Both the position numbers and the translations under genes were made by a program. From Antedon mediterranea (lineage: Eukaryota; Echinodermata; Crinoidea; Comatulida; Antedonidae): DNA of 64,000 nt. Positions 38,670 to 49,833 of the stretch are shown here, piece after piece. The DNA lies in NCBI RefSeq assembly GCF_964355755.1, contig NC_092670.1, forward strand, positions 7,680,201 through 7,744,200, written 5' to 3'. Within the stretch, counting starts at the first letter, position 1; each line of letters begins with the position of its first letter. A model generated the notes under the pieces. That model did no database searches and had not been told where the DNA came from. It was given only the letters and a program-made list of their open reading frames with translations.

Positions 38670-38867
38670 TATTTAAAGTGGAAAAACAATCTGCTACGTG
38701 GTGCCGTTTAAAAAAAAATAGACCTACTAAAATGACAAAATACATTTCCATGAACAATGTTCCAACGGCGCCCCGTAATAGATTTGATCATTATTTGGTT
38801 GAGGTCTGTTTTTAGTATAGTTTCGTGGTTGAACCCCAGAAAGTGTCGGTAGCATACACATGAACCG

Positions 38868-41363
38868 TTAATTCCTCGACGAGCCCACACAGCAGTATAC
38901 CACCACGTATGTCTGTTCTATGTTTCCGGTTGTAAGGTTGATGACGTATGCAAGATGGAGTCTTTCTGCTTCGTCACAAGCTGCATTTACAACACGGCTG
39001 ATCTGTGATTGACAGGTCTCTTCCATGAACCACTGATAGGTGTCGTCTTCTTGAAGCTTTGGGAAAACAATGTTAAACGAAACAATTACCATTATTTTAA
39101 ATGACTACTTACTAAATATGTTACCTTTTAAGCTTGGTTCCCACTAGGACGCAACGCAAGGACGTAGACGCAACGCAAGCGAGTTAAACAATCACACGCG
39201 ACTGTTCGAATAATCCATCGCTTGAGATTGGTCAAACCACTTTGCGTTGCGTTACATCCTTGCGTCGCGTCCTAGTGGGAACCAAACTTAAGGCTACGGT
39301 CACACGTTAGTAAGTTGATCCAGCGTTCACATAGGCCGAAGTTCCCAGTAATAAGTTCCCAGTAATAATTGTACAGTTTTCTTAATGTAGGCCTGAGCCA
39401 AATGAATACTATGTATTCTACTAAGTCCAAAAAAAAAACCGTAACATAAAGTTTAAATGTTTACACGATTACGTTTCAGTAACAGTACATTAAAACCATT
39501 TTGGCAGACCGAATATATTTCCCGGGGTAAGCCTATAGTTTTTGAACATTAGTGCATATACACTTGCTTGATTACCAATATGTAATCCCGGATTTAGGAG
39601 ACATATTACATTTTTAATTTACCTGAATGACTTGAACTAGTGTTCCATTTGAGTCAATTGTTATGAAGACATTATTCCAGCTGTAGACTGGTTCGCAAAC
39701 CCTGTATGAACCATCACGTCTTCGTCGTGAATCTGACGTGTTACTGACGGCTCCGCCACGTATCTCTGGTAAAGAGTCTTCTTTCATGAAAGCTCCTGAT
39801 AGATATGCCTTTACTTCGATTCTCTGTCTTTTTGACAGCTTTACAACTGGTCGTTTTGCATTCACCTTTTTCAAAACTCTGTGATTCCTTTCCAAAACTT
39901 TAATCTTTCTCTCGTGCTTTTTCTGTAAATAAAAACATTAAAACAAAGGATTGTTTTTATATTATTTTGTAACAATATAAATATATAAGATTTGCTATTT
40001 TTGTCCTGTTGCTAAGCTCATATGTTATTATATTGCAGAGGCTCATCGAGACAAAGGCTGTGCCTTGTGAGGAGCCTCTGGTGGGTGAAATATTGAATAA
40101 AAAAACAATATAGAATATTGTATTTAATTAATAGTTACTTAAACACTTGTTGTTGAAGCAGTTCGACTGTTTCTGGTATCCGTATATTTTTTTTGTATTA
40201 CATTTTATTGATTTTTTTATCATAATTTAAATTCACATTGGGAACATAACTACACTATTACTCCTAACAATTTTAATCACTTTTGACATTTTTTTTGCCA
40301 TTTTATAAAAAAAAAAAAATTAAATGGAGGAAAAAATGATTACTGAAATATTGTTATATTGTTTTATTGTAATATGTGTATTGATATTTATTTTAATCTT
40401 ATAGGCCCTATAAATATCCTGTTTAATATTTTACTACACAGAGCAATTTTATTCAAAATTTCATTATGTATATTTTACAATTTAATACAGAGTAGGTCGG
40501 TCCCCACGAAAGGCAATAATATACAAATAATGAATGTTTATGAGTGCAATGGTATTTGTACCATTACACGAATACAAAACATTCATTATTTGTTTTATAT
40601 AACATCTAAATAACAAACAAAAATGTTTCAAAAAGTACTATTTAACGATCGTTGAATAGTGCGTACTATTGCACGCCATGTGACCCACATTCGTCCAATC
40701 AAATGACAGGAATTTATATAGGTGTTATATAATTCAGGTTAAAACACATCTCGCACTGGACGTGATTAACTTGACATCTAACAAAAATGTTTTGGGTAGT
40801 TGTATAGATGGAAGATGTCAACACAAAATGTATTTTACAAAATAGTGATTGTAAAGTAGAAAGCTATTGAAAACATATTTTTTTCATTAAAAACGATCGT
40901 TAATTATTACACCTTCTGTAAAATTAACATTTATTAGTAAATGTATTACCAAAGTTGACTTTTGTTCAGTGTCCAGTGGTGTAATAGCGTTAACCTTACA
41001 CCTCCTCCTGTTATTTGGGTCTATAATGATATCAATATCTTCAATATCTTCTTCGTCTATAGATGTAACATTACCATCTTCTGTAATGTCCTCTATCAAC
41101 AGTTCTGCTTCGTCCGTGCTGATTTCATCTTCTGTCGAAATCTCCTCTATTTCAATAATTGTCACCGCTGGCGATGTTCTTTCTGTCGTCATCGCATCCT
41201 CCCCACGAGTTACATTTCTCCGTCTATTTCTTGCTCGTTGTCTATTCTGAGCTTGCCGCTCATCTCTATGTAGATTTAGATCTTCCTCGTTTTGTCGAAT
41301 GCATGTGTAAGTTAGGTCAACACAGACAACTATGATAACTAGACATATAGCAGTAACTTTCAT
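38868..41363 (-). CDS. secreted neurotrophin-like (NGF/Spätzle-type) precursor
   Basis: Three coding exons in phase 0: 41363-40950, 39922-39623 and 39056-38868, giving 300 aa. Residues 1-20 are a hydrophobic signal peptide. Residues 21-203 form a pro-region, first basic, then a long Asp/Glu/Ile-rich stretch. RRRR at 204-207 is a furin site, releasing a 93-residue chain. That chain opens GSYRVCEPVYSW, like the NGF start FSVCDSVSVW, and continues to YQWFMEETC, like QYFFETKC. Cysteines are 214, 253, 265, 293 and 294. Spacing 265-293 (27 residues between) equals that from Cys80 to Cys108 of NGF. The third NGF cysteine is absent, the loop after 253 is shortened to 11 residues, and the final CxC is CC. 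N-glycosylation sequons are at 199, 230 and 278. A likely 5' UTR exon precedes an acceptor at 41389-41390. Frameshift alternative: see findings. Confidence 0.8.
39128..39292. mobile_element. MITE of the GCTTGGTTCCCACTAG family, copy 2
   Basis: The best-preserved copy: TTAAGCTTGGTTCCCACTAG at the left and CTAGTGGGAACCAAACTTAA at the right. TTAA at both ends could be a piggyBac-style target site. It lies in the second intron of the neurotrophin-like gene. Confidence 0.88.
40521..40737. mobile_element. hairpin MITE, centre-deleted copy
   Basis: Reverse-complement match to 11634-11946, ending at GACAGGAATTTATATAGGTG. The palindromic core present in the other copy (about 86 bp) is missing: GGTACAAAT joins directly to ACCATTGCACTC. 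It lies in the first intron of the neurotrophin-like gene. Confidence 0.88.
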
Positions 41364-41799
41364 CTTGCGAGGTTCAGATACTGAAACTCTGTAAATAAGA
41401 AAATTAAGTGTACTTATTCAATCGTTTATTACCAGTAAAATCAAATTTAAATAAAAAATAAATAAAAAAGATACACCGCGATAACGAGAGTAAACAATAC
41501 TAATATTTTAAAGAATTTGGAAAAAATAGTTAAATATCTTTAACAGAAGTAGGAAAGGTTGGACAAAGTCGCGAGAAAGTATGGATAGCATACAAGTGAA
41601 GAAGATTACGATTAATACGATATTAATTTAAAATATTTTGTGGCTCACCATTTCCTTTATTCATTCAATATTTCATTACATAATTTCTAAACATTTTCAT
41701 TATTTTGTGTTTTTCCTCATTAATATCATAATTTTAACCTTTATTATCATATACCATTAGTAATTATTTTAGATAACAAGGCCAACAGCCATAAGTCGC

Positions 41800-41862
41800 G
41801 TGCTAAAACGCATAGTGATACCGGACCGACAGACAGACCGACCGGCCGACATAGTGAACAAT
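41800..41862. mobile_element. end fragment of the CGACC-ended repeat
   Basis: AAAACGCATAGTGATACCGG and the CCGACAGACAGACCGACCG block match the right end of the 9505-10207 element. Confidence 0.75.
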
Positions 41863-42287
41863 AAATTTCATCAACAGATTACATACTGTAACCTTTGTTT
41901 GAAAAGTAATCTGCTTACCTTTTAACTCAAATCATACGATTAAGAAAAGTAACTATTGTAAATCTCTTTTATTAAATTTTATAATGTCGCAGTATGAACT
42001 TAATATCAATTTTAGTCGCAGCCATGCAACTATGCTATCATGTTCCAACATAATAATATGATAATCCGATGAGGTGGAAAAACAACAAAATGATATATAA
42101 CATTAACTAAATAAAATAACATATTTCTGATATTGAGTGACATTTTTTAGCACATAACAGTGTAACCGAGTATTTGTTAGGCCTATTTGTATTGTCTTTT
42201 GTGCCAAGCAAAATGAATTTCCATTTTGGAGTGGACCAATAAAATGTCTTGAATCTTGAATCTACACAAGTAAATTCATAGTTTACT

Positions 42288-42363
42288 AACAAAAGTTTGA
42301 ATACAGCTTGCTTGTGTAGACTCGGCTACAGTATACTATAACACTATCAAACTTTTGTTTGCA
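42288..42363. repeat. short inverted repeat
   Basis: AACAAAAGTTTGAATACAGC and its partner CAAACTTTTGTTTGCAAGCTG face each other around a GTGTAGACTCGGCTACAG spacer. Possibly a remnant of the MITE seen at 2058. Confidence 0.5.
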
Positions 42364-43930
42364 AGCTGTACTGCGGGTTTGCACGTGCTTACAGACAAAA
42401 GTTTGAGTGTATATTAAACTTATTATTTTAGTACAATATTAAATCCATATGTTGGCCTCATATATTATTTGGTATCTCCGAGCACCACACCCGGAACTCC
42501 TTTTCCCACACACAACCTTGTAACATTGAATTAATTCTTATCTTTATATCAAGCGCATCCTTTCTAATTTTTCATTTTTAATACAGTACTGTATTACCCA
42601 GTAATATTATTTTGTATTTATTTTTAAACTCCCCACAATAGTTAATTTCTATTAGTAGCAATGACTCGTGTTGGTGTGGAAAATACAAAAGAACAAAGAA
42701 TAAGATTTAAAAAGATTTATGTTATTCATTTAAAGAGGTCACGTTTTCATGGTTGGCGCGTACACAGGCAGGAGGGGTTTCTAAGGAGTTCGAAGTGGGT
42801 AATCTATATTTAAAAGTAAAACGCATATACTAAGTTGTCTGCGGTTTTACTGGCTGACGAGTTGGGAGTTTCTCTTAATTATTTGATATTTTAAAGTTTC
42901 TTCCTCCTAAGGCAGTCTTAACGAGAATATGATAGTATGCAGATGTATGCAGATTTATACTCTGATTTGGAATTTCGGTTATGGAACTTTACACTGAAGT
43001 AAACATACAAAAATAAATGTGTACGTCAACATAATAGTTAATAAATTAATTATTGTTTTTAACTGTGATATATTATTGTTCTGCAATTGTAAATAAAACA
43101 CAACATATTGTTTATTGTAGTTGAATTACAGAGCCTATAAAAAAAACTTACATCAGGTTCAAAGATACAGTGCAAAAAACAACATAACATAAGTAAAAAT
43201 AATGTGCATGGAATATAGTAGCGATTTATAGACATTTGTGAATTTAAAAAAAATATTAAAGATACCTTGATAATATTTAATAATTTATCTTCATATTTCG
43301 TTCAGAATTTCTAAGCGGTTTACAGTTTTTTTTAAGTGATTGTTATGATAATAGTTTAATTAAAATGTTTACAAGTATACAATAGTATAGAGTTAGACCT
43401 TCCCTTTTTTTTTTAAATTTCAATAAGCAATGACCACGACTCCTTTCACATAGAGACAATTAATTATATTATTTTCGGACTATTTTTCTAAATACGTTGC
43501 ATTTACTTATTTTCTTACCATGTATTAATTCAAATCCAATACCTATTTTTTCCTAATATTTAATAAAAAATGAACAGTAAAATTCATTAAATGACTCACC
43601 TTCTATCCCGTTCAGTGTTTTTGGGTGTTTGTAGTAATTTGGCCAATCTTCCTTTCACCAATACCTTGAGATAACGCAACACCCTGACCAATGATTTCCT
43701 ATTATCTTGTTATATCCGTTTTGTGTGCATTAATTAATTCCCGAAGATTTAAGGAAGTTTTTTTAATTACGCTCGACCTGGTTTCTTGACGACGGAAGGA
43801 AATGCACTCCCTTGCTTCTTATTAAAACTTTCAGTTTTATTGCTTCACACAAACAATTGCACAATCACAAAGTATTTTACATGAATAATATAATTGTTGT
43901 GAAACTATATTATGAAAAACTTCAGATAGA
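42364..43930. other. no gene recognised
   Basis: This is the upstream side of the neurotrophin-like gene. A GT donor context (minus strand, GATAGAAG followed by GTGAGTCATT, near 43593-43600) could mark a non-coding first exon, but nothing else supports it. Confidence 0.3.
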
Positions 43931-43954
43931 CTGAACAATACCGTATCTCGAGGT

Positions 43955-46140
43955 GTTATAAGGCTTTAGTCAGGTGGTATGTAAATTTTCTTGTTATGAC
44001 GACATTTTGAAATCAGTTCAGACCTTTTGTTTAACAAATTTGTTTTGTTTGCATTTAGAATACTACGGTGGCTGATTTCCGCCAAAGAAAAACATTATTT
44101 TGTAATAATACGGCGTTATAACGCCGTAATTTGGGCGTTATAACGCCGTATTAGGGCGTTATAACGCCGTAATAGGGCGTTATAACGCCCTAATTTAGGG
44201 CGTTATAACGCCCTAAATATACAATCTGTTCACACGTACATGCGCATGCGTAGTACATCAACAAACCTCTCGGCGCATTCACAGATTTTAGAAAGTCACG
44301 TGGTACATTACTGGCCATCTTTGTGTCCAACTATGCCTATGTTGTGTATGGAGTCGAGTCATGTGCTTAAAAAATGTATAACATTCACAAGGTTTTAAAT
44401 ATCAAAACAATCAATTTGTTTAAAGGCTTTTGTTAAGATAACGCAATCTTAAAGTTACTGCGAAGATGATTTTAAACAACAAAATGTAAAAACAATGCAT
44501 TACTATAGAGAATCGCTGTACAAAATAAACGCGTAGAGCCAGCCAGAGCCGTTAAATTAAATGGATTAAAGCTATTTTTTTTGTTTAAAATCATCAAAAA
44601 ATAATGTTATTATTGTTTTAACAAAAACCTTTAAACAAATTGATTCAATCCATTCAAAGCCGCAACTCTTTATGGCTCTGGATTTGTTGATGTACTACGC
44701 ATGTGCATGTACGTGTGAACGGATTGTATAATTAGGGCGTTATAACGCCCTAATACGGCGTTATAACGCCCTAATTACGGCGTTATAAAGCCCTAATTAC
44801 GGCGTTATAACGCCGTATTATTATAAAAAAAAACATTTTCTTTGGCGGAAATCAGCCACCGTAAAGTACATAGCTTTTCATCTAGACAAAGACTACAACG
44901 CCCATAAGCGGCGTTCTTAGTGGAGGAATATTTAATTACTTTCCATTTAATTGTAAACATTACGTCATTACATTTCAAAGACCATACGTACTTTGAGAGC
45001 TCGGATTCTTTACTGTACATTTCTTTTTTGAAAGATTTCTTGTGATTGTTAAACCTAGTTTTAAACTGCCCACCCGTCATACCAATATATGTCTTAGTTT
45101 CGTTTATGGTTATGACGTCGGCGGAGTAGACAATTTCAGATGCGAGGCATGAACCATTTAGGGGGCATTCGGGTTTGTTGCGGCAAATGCACGCACTTTC
45201 TCGTTCTGTATGGGGGTTCAGTACATTGTGGTTATGCTTGTTAATTACATTTTTTTACACATGGCATACAACTATAGCTTACTTTAACATTGTTCTTATT
45301 AAATATTGTATGTAATATACGTGTCCATTGGGAAAATGTTTTTTAATTAATGGTAAAAAGGTTCGTGCGACATTTGTCTTAATGTTCGTACTGAATGGTG
45401 GTTTGAACCATATTATGTTTCTCCCTCTGTTTCTTCTTATACCGGATGCGGAGTGGTGGGTGTACAGTAAGTTATCTTTGTGTCCGCTTGTTCGAAGTGC
45501 TTCGCTGTATAGTTGCTTGGTGTTTTCGAATGTTTCTTCGTCGCTTGATAATTGACTTATAGCCTACGCTTATTAACTCCTGCCGGGATCTGCTTTAATA
45601 TCACAGGAGGGTGGTTAGAGGCTATGTTTATGTAAATGGGTTGGTTGCCTGGTTTTCTATATGGTTGGTATTTCCCAGTTGGGCTATTCATCCTTCACAA
45701 ACTTGGTCAACAAAAGTTTAATCGGTCTCTACCGAGACGATGGTTTGGCGGCATTCAAGAATGTGTCATCCCGTAAAATTATTGAGATAAAAGCAGAGTT
45801 ATATAAAATTTTCAGTAATTTCGGATTAAAGATAACTACGGAATCGAGCTCGCATACCTCCGCCCCGTCGTAACTGCCCATGGCTACATCGAAGTTACAA
45901 TCAGTACCGCGTTTACTCCATACCGAGTTTCTGTGGAAGAGTAAATTTTCACGAGAATGCATTATTACATCAATGTCTAGTTTGGGAATACGAGTGTAAT
46001 TGCTGGCCCAGTCGATTGCCGTGCTTAATAAGTTTAGTGATATAGATGGATAAAAGTCCACTATATCGAACATAATACATGTGTGTCGATGTTTGTCTGT
46101 ATAATGTTCTTGAACCAGTCAACTACAGTCCTCACGCTTG
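43955..46140 (-). pseudogene. Penelope-like retroelement (RT + GIY-YIG), disrupted
   Basis: Minus-strand relic. TVVDWFKNIIQTN and FDIVDFYPSISLNLL begin the reverse transcriptase, followed by FDVAMGSYDGAEVCEL near 45850. The next segment, with the catalytic GLYRDDGLAAFKN, is on the plus strand (about 45690-45850). Minus-strand coding resumes with GKYQPYRKPGNQPIYIN, ASNHPPVILKQIP, RNIIWFKPPFS and PECPLNGSCL. The GIY-YIG endonuclease part is KTYIGMTGGQFKTRFNNHK, with ELSKYVWSLK and CLDEKLC. A fold-back element (44064-44863) splits the protein there. The end LNANKTNLLNKRSELISKCRH-type sequence follows at 44063-43970 with a stop. Known family role: target-primed retrotransposition. Frameshifts and stops show it is dead. 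Confidence 0.85.
44064..44863. mobile_element. fold-back element with palindrome arrays, inserted in the Penelope-like relic
   Basis: The termini are TACGGTGGCTGATTTCCGCC and its exact reverse complement. Inside each end is an array of the 14-bp palindrome GGCGTTATAACGCC: five perfect copies at 44110-44215, and three perfect plus one mutated at 44733-44817. Further inward, matching sequence (CACACGTACATGCGCATGCG and its diverged inverse) extends the arms. The left side also holds about 130 bp with no partner. There is no open frame of note, so it is non-autonomous. Target duplication is unclear; GTACTT/GTATTC is a possible imperfect 6-bp one. Confidence 0.85.
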
Positions 46141-47115
46141 TTTCGCACTACCTGTACAGTAGCACGCAATGAGGGGACGTAATCCCAACATAGGCCTAAT
46201 CGAATTGACCAATTGCAAGCGGCCGTTTAGATTGTCCATCTCTTGTCAAAGATGATACCCTTAAGTCCATGTGTTACGTCTTTGTGATGGTAACGGAGAT
46301 TTAACGTGAAATGGTTAAACTTTTTTTCTATTCCTCCCTTTAAGATATGAGATAGGCATATATCAATTTTCCTATATCATAGATAATTATTAGGCAAGAA
46401 AAAACAAATTGTCATACCGTAGGCCTATACATTTTTATTGTTTGAACGCGCCCTTAAATAATGCGTACGTGTTACTTCGTTGACGATAATGTGTTACGCA
46501 TTGAATTGTCACAAAAATAAAACTATTGTTTTTATAAATATTTCTCTCATGGATTATTATAAGTGCTCTCTGGGAAGTTGAGTTTGAAGTAAATAAAGAA
46601 ATAAATCTGAAATTGTATACGATAATTGAAATCATGAATTATTCTGTCAACCTGCATACTGTTGTGTCCTTGAACGTTCACTACGCAAAGTAAAAGGGCG
46701 CCGCCTATCCATATTAATTTTTTTTCTCATGTTTTATAATCGAACAACGCCCGCTGTCGAAGAAGATATAATTATACAGTATGCATTTGAGAGAACATCT
46801 CTCGTAAATGAACACCTTGTAACAATCATTCCAAATCCTGATTTGTTTTGTCATCTAACCAGCGTAGTGCTAGTTGGTGCCTTTATTATACCAGGGAGAG
46901 GTATAAAACAATTATTTGTATACCTCCCTGATTATACCTCCATAATAACTTTCTGCCAGTTTTACCGTTTGGTGCTGTATGATAAACCTCCTGTAGGCGA
47001 TCACTAAATATAATGTTAGACATTACTATTACTAAAAAAACTAATTATTTAAATATAAATGTAAATCAAATATTAGGCCTCTTTCATGTGGTCCTATATC
47101 TGCAAGAACTTCTAC
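46141..47115. other. no gene recognised
   Basis: A 92-codon plus-strand frame at 46729-47007 has no domain I know. No other supported feature. Confidence 0.35.
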
Positions 47116-47297
47116 AGCTTGGTTCCCACTAGAGCGTAACGCAAGGACGTAAACGCAACGCAAGCGTTTTAACCAATGACAAGCGAAGTTATAGACAGTT
47201 AGCAATCACAAGCGAATAAGCCATCGCTTTTGATTGGTCAATTCACTTGCGTTGCGTTACGTCCTTGTGTTGCGTCGCTAGTGGGAACCACGCTTAA
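47116..47297. mobile_element. MITE of the GCTTGGTTCCCACTAG family, copy 3
   Basis: AGCTTGGTTCCCACTAGAGC to CTAGTGGGAACCACGCTTAA, with the internal CGCAACGCAAG and CCAATGACAAGCGA blocks. Confidence 0.88.
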
Positions 47298-48214
47298 GAG
47301 GTCAAACATCCCGGCCCTGTGAGTATAAGATACACTTTATTCCTTGTCTGGAGGTAATTCAACTGTAGTCTCTCCCTGAACTTAGTGTCTTGTTATTATT
47401 GTTTTTTTCTTTATCAGGGTAGCAACCGTTGTCAACTAAGGATATAGTTGAAATTAATTGTACAAATAAGATTATTATTGTTCACTTCTCTTAAACAACA
47501 TATTTACAAACTTTGTATGTTGAAAGAGAGCGAAACTCCCTTCGAGCTCATCTATGATTTCCCATGTTCGTCGTAAATAATCGAACAATCAATTTGTATA
47601 TCTTATGAAAATTAATAAATGCATCGGCACCTTTGATTGACACGCCTGTGCTTTTTAATTTGATGTGATGCTGTAAAATATCCAATTACAGTTATCTGGT
47701 AAGGAATACAATGTTAAGTGCCTACTAACTAACAATACGATAACAATAAATACGTTGTTTGTCAGTGTTTTCTAGATTAACTGTCGGATATATCGTTAAA
47801 TAGTTTGATTTTATGTGTTGCAATTTCAAATGAATATTACCACATACGTGGTAATGATACTTATTGATATTTTTATTGTTTACTATCAACTGTAGACATT
47901 GAATAAAAGAATGCTTTAATGTATGTAATAATGTTGTTCCGTATGGTATCTAAACATTAGCGAACTTTTGTTGTCACAGCGCAATGTTGGTCGTCTCCTG
48001 GACCTCAACCAACCTTTGTCGAGTTGAGGAGCGAGGATACACGTCCCAGTATTTCCGCATGCGCACAAAGACTAACATGACGTAGTTTGATCGCCGTTCT
48101 TCACAAAACGTCATATGATCAGCTAATATGCGCAGAATGACCAGCTCAGAAACATGCGCAGAATGACTGTATCGAATCAAAAGTTTTGCGTACTCGCGTC
48201 GTCGAAGATCACTA
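47298..48214. other. no gene recognised
   Basis: Contains GGAGCGAGGATACACG-type sequence near 48030 that resembles 9058-9100, a possible old repeat. Otherwise nothing supported. Confidence 0.3.
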
Positions 48215-48406
48215 TTAAGCTTGGTTCCAACTAGAACGTAACGCAAGGGCGTAAACGCAACGCAAGCGTTTTAACCAATGACAAGCGAAGTTATAGACAG
48301 TTAGCAATATCACAAGCGAATAAGCCATCGCTTGTGATTGGTCAATTCACTTGCGTTGCGTTACCGTACGTCCTTGTGTTGCGTCGCTAGTGGGAACGAC
48401 GCTTTA
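48215..48406. mobile_element. MITE of the GCTTGGTTCCCACTAG family, copy 4
   Basis: Very similar to copy 3 (shared TTTTAACCAATGACAAGCGA and GTTATAGACAGTTAGCAAT), suggesting relatively recent common origin. The two lie about 1.1 kb apart in the same orientation. Confidence 0.88.
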
Positions 48407-49730
48407 CTGTATATTAAAACTGTAAAAATCCCTCATAAGAATATATTACCCCGTGGAAGTCTGTGCATTTTTGTTTTCACGTGAAAAGTGTAATTGTGTG
48501 TGATGCAGTTTACTATTATAGGCCTAATTTTGATATGAATTTAAATGTCCATAAAGGAATGTCAATAAGGTCACGTTTATTGAAACCTTTTTGCAGAATC
48601 ATTATTATTATTCTCGTTCCTTAAATAGCTGGCATTTATATTTTTGTAATGTTTTAAAAATTATACGAACGCATTAACTTAACTCTTAATTTTAATATAA
48701 AATTTAGTAAAATGTACAGTATACAGTGCCTATTTCACTTCTGATGGTATATATTACTTTCACAGCAAAGTTGATACTTACAATTAGCTTCTTCAGATTA
48801 ATGATTCATATAATTGTCTATCTAACACCAATGCAAATTATTTTATATTTGTCTAATGAAAGATGAAATTGTGTACGATTTTGAAACAAATATCTTAAAA
48901 TATTTCTAACATTAGGCCGAGTTGAACATTAAAATAATGTAGTTCGTTTTTGTTAAGTACTGTATCAGTTTTATATCGTTCCGAAAGCTTGATTGCTCAA
49001 ACGATATCCACATATGGCATTTATTTATTGAAACTCATAGCTGATAAGTCTTAAGTGCATTTTAATGTCGTTCGTTTGATCACATGATCTGATGTCGCAA
49101 TTGCTTATTCTTGGTATTTCTATTGTAGTCATAGTTCCAGTTTTATTAGGAATGATAAAATTATATTTAACGCGTCCAGAATGACATATAAAACGATGGA
49201 TGTTCTGGTTTTGATCTAATTTGACATCCGTGGCTTTCAATCTTTAAAATCACCGATACAAAAGTCGAGAGGTAGGTCGCCCGAAGAAGCACGTGCCGCC
49301 GCTATTCGTTGCTATCTCTACAAATTCTACATTTGATATACAATTCCTGAATGTATCCTAGCCATTCGATTGGTTAATTCCGTATCAAATGTTAGTATAT
49401 TAGTTCTATTACACGGTAATTGTTCAATTTATTTGTTTTATTACACGGAAGCGTTTTTTGTAAAAATAAAAGTTATGTCAAATATCAAATTCTGTGCCAT
49501 GCGAAGCCAACGCTGTCTAAAATTGTTGGTTCATTGAAACAGCGGGTTAATTGAATATTACGGCGTGTTGTGAAACAAAACTGTGTATGTTTTGCTTCCG
49601 AATGATATGTATGCCTAGAACTCATCATTGGGAGACTTTCCCATAAAAGGAACGAAAAATGAAAAATAACAGACGAGGCGCGCAGAAACCAAAAAAGATG
49701 AAAACTCTTGTAGCGAGATTACCTATATAA
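48407..49730. other. no gene recognised
   Basis: A 71-codon minus-strand frame at 49240-49025 starts with ATG but has no recognisable domain. It could be a small exon or chance. Confidence 0.3.
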
Positions 49731-49833
49731 AAACAAGGCCATATAGATGGCTGCAGTCGCGTGCTCAAGTTAGTGTTTACCGACCGACCAACGGACCGAC
49801 GTAGTGAGCTGTAGAGTCGCGTTACACGCGACT
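49731..49833. mobile_element. short CGACC-ended repeat (centre-deleted)
   Basis: The left end (AGGCCATATAGATGGCTGCA, GTCGCGTGCTC, CCGACCGACC) is joined almost directly to the right end (GAGTCGCGTTACACGCGACT). Compared with 9505-10207 the whole interior is missing. Confidence 0.8.

Noticed and set aside
39623-41363. IL-17-type cytokine as an alternative identity for the cystine-knot gene
   Set aside because: The VCEPVYSW start after a furin site and QWFMEETC match the neurotrophin pattern; the IL-17 W...RYP..I..A.C.C motif is absent.
46729-47007. 92-codon plus-strand frame
   Set aside because: No recognisable family and no supporting signals; kept only as unassigned.
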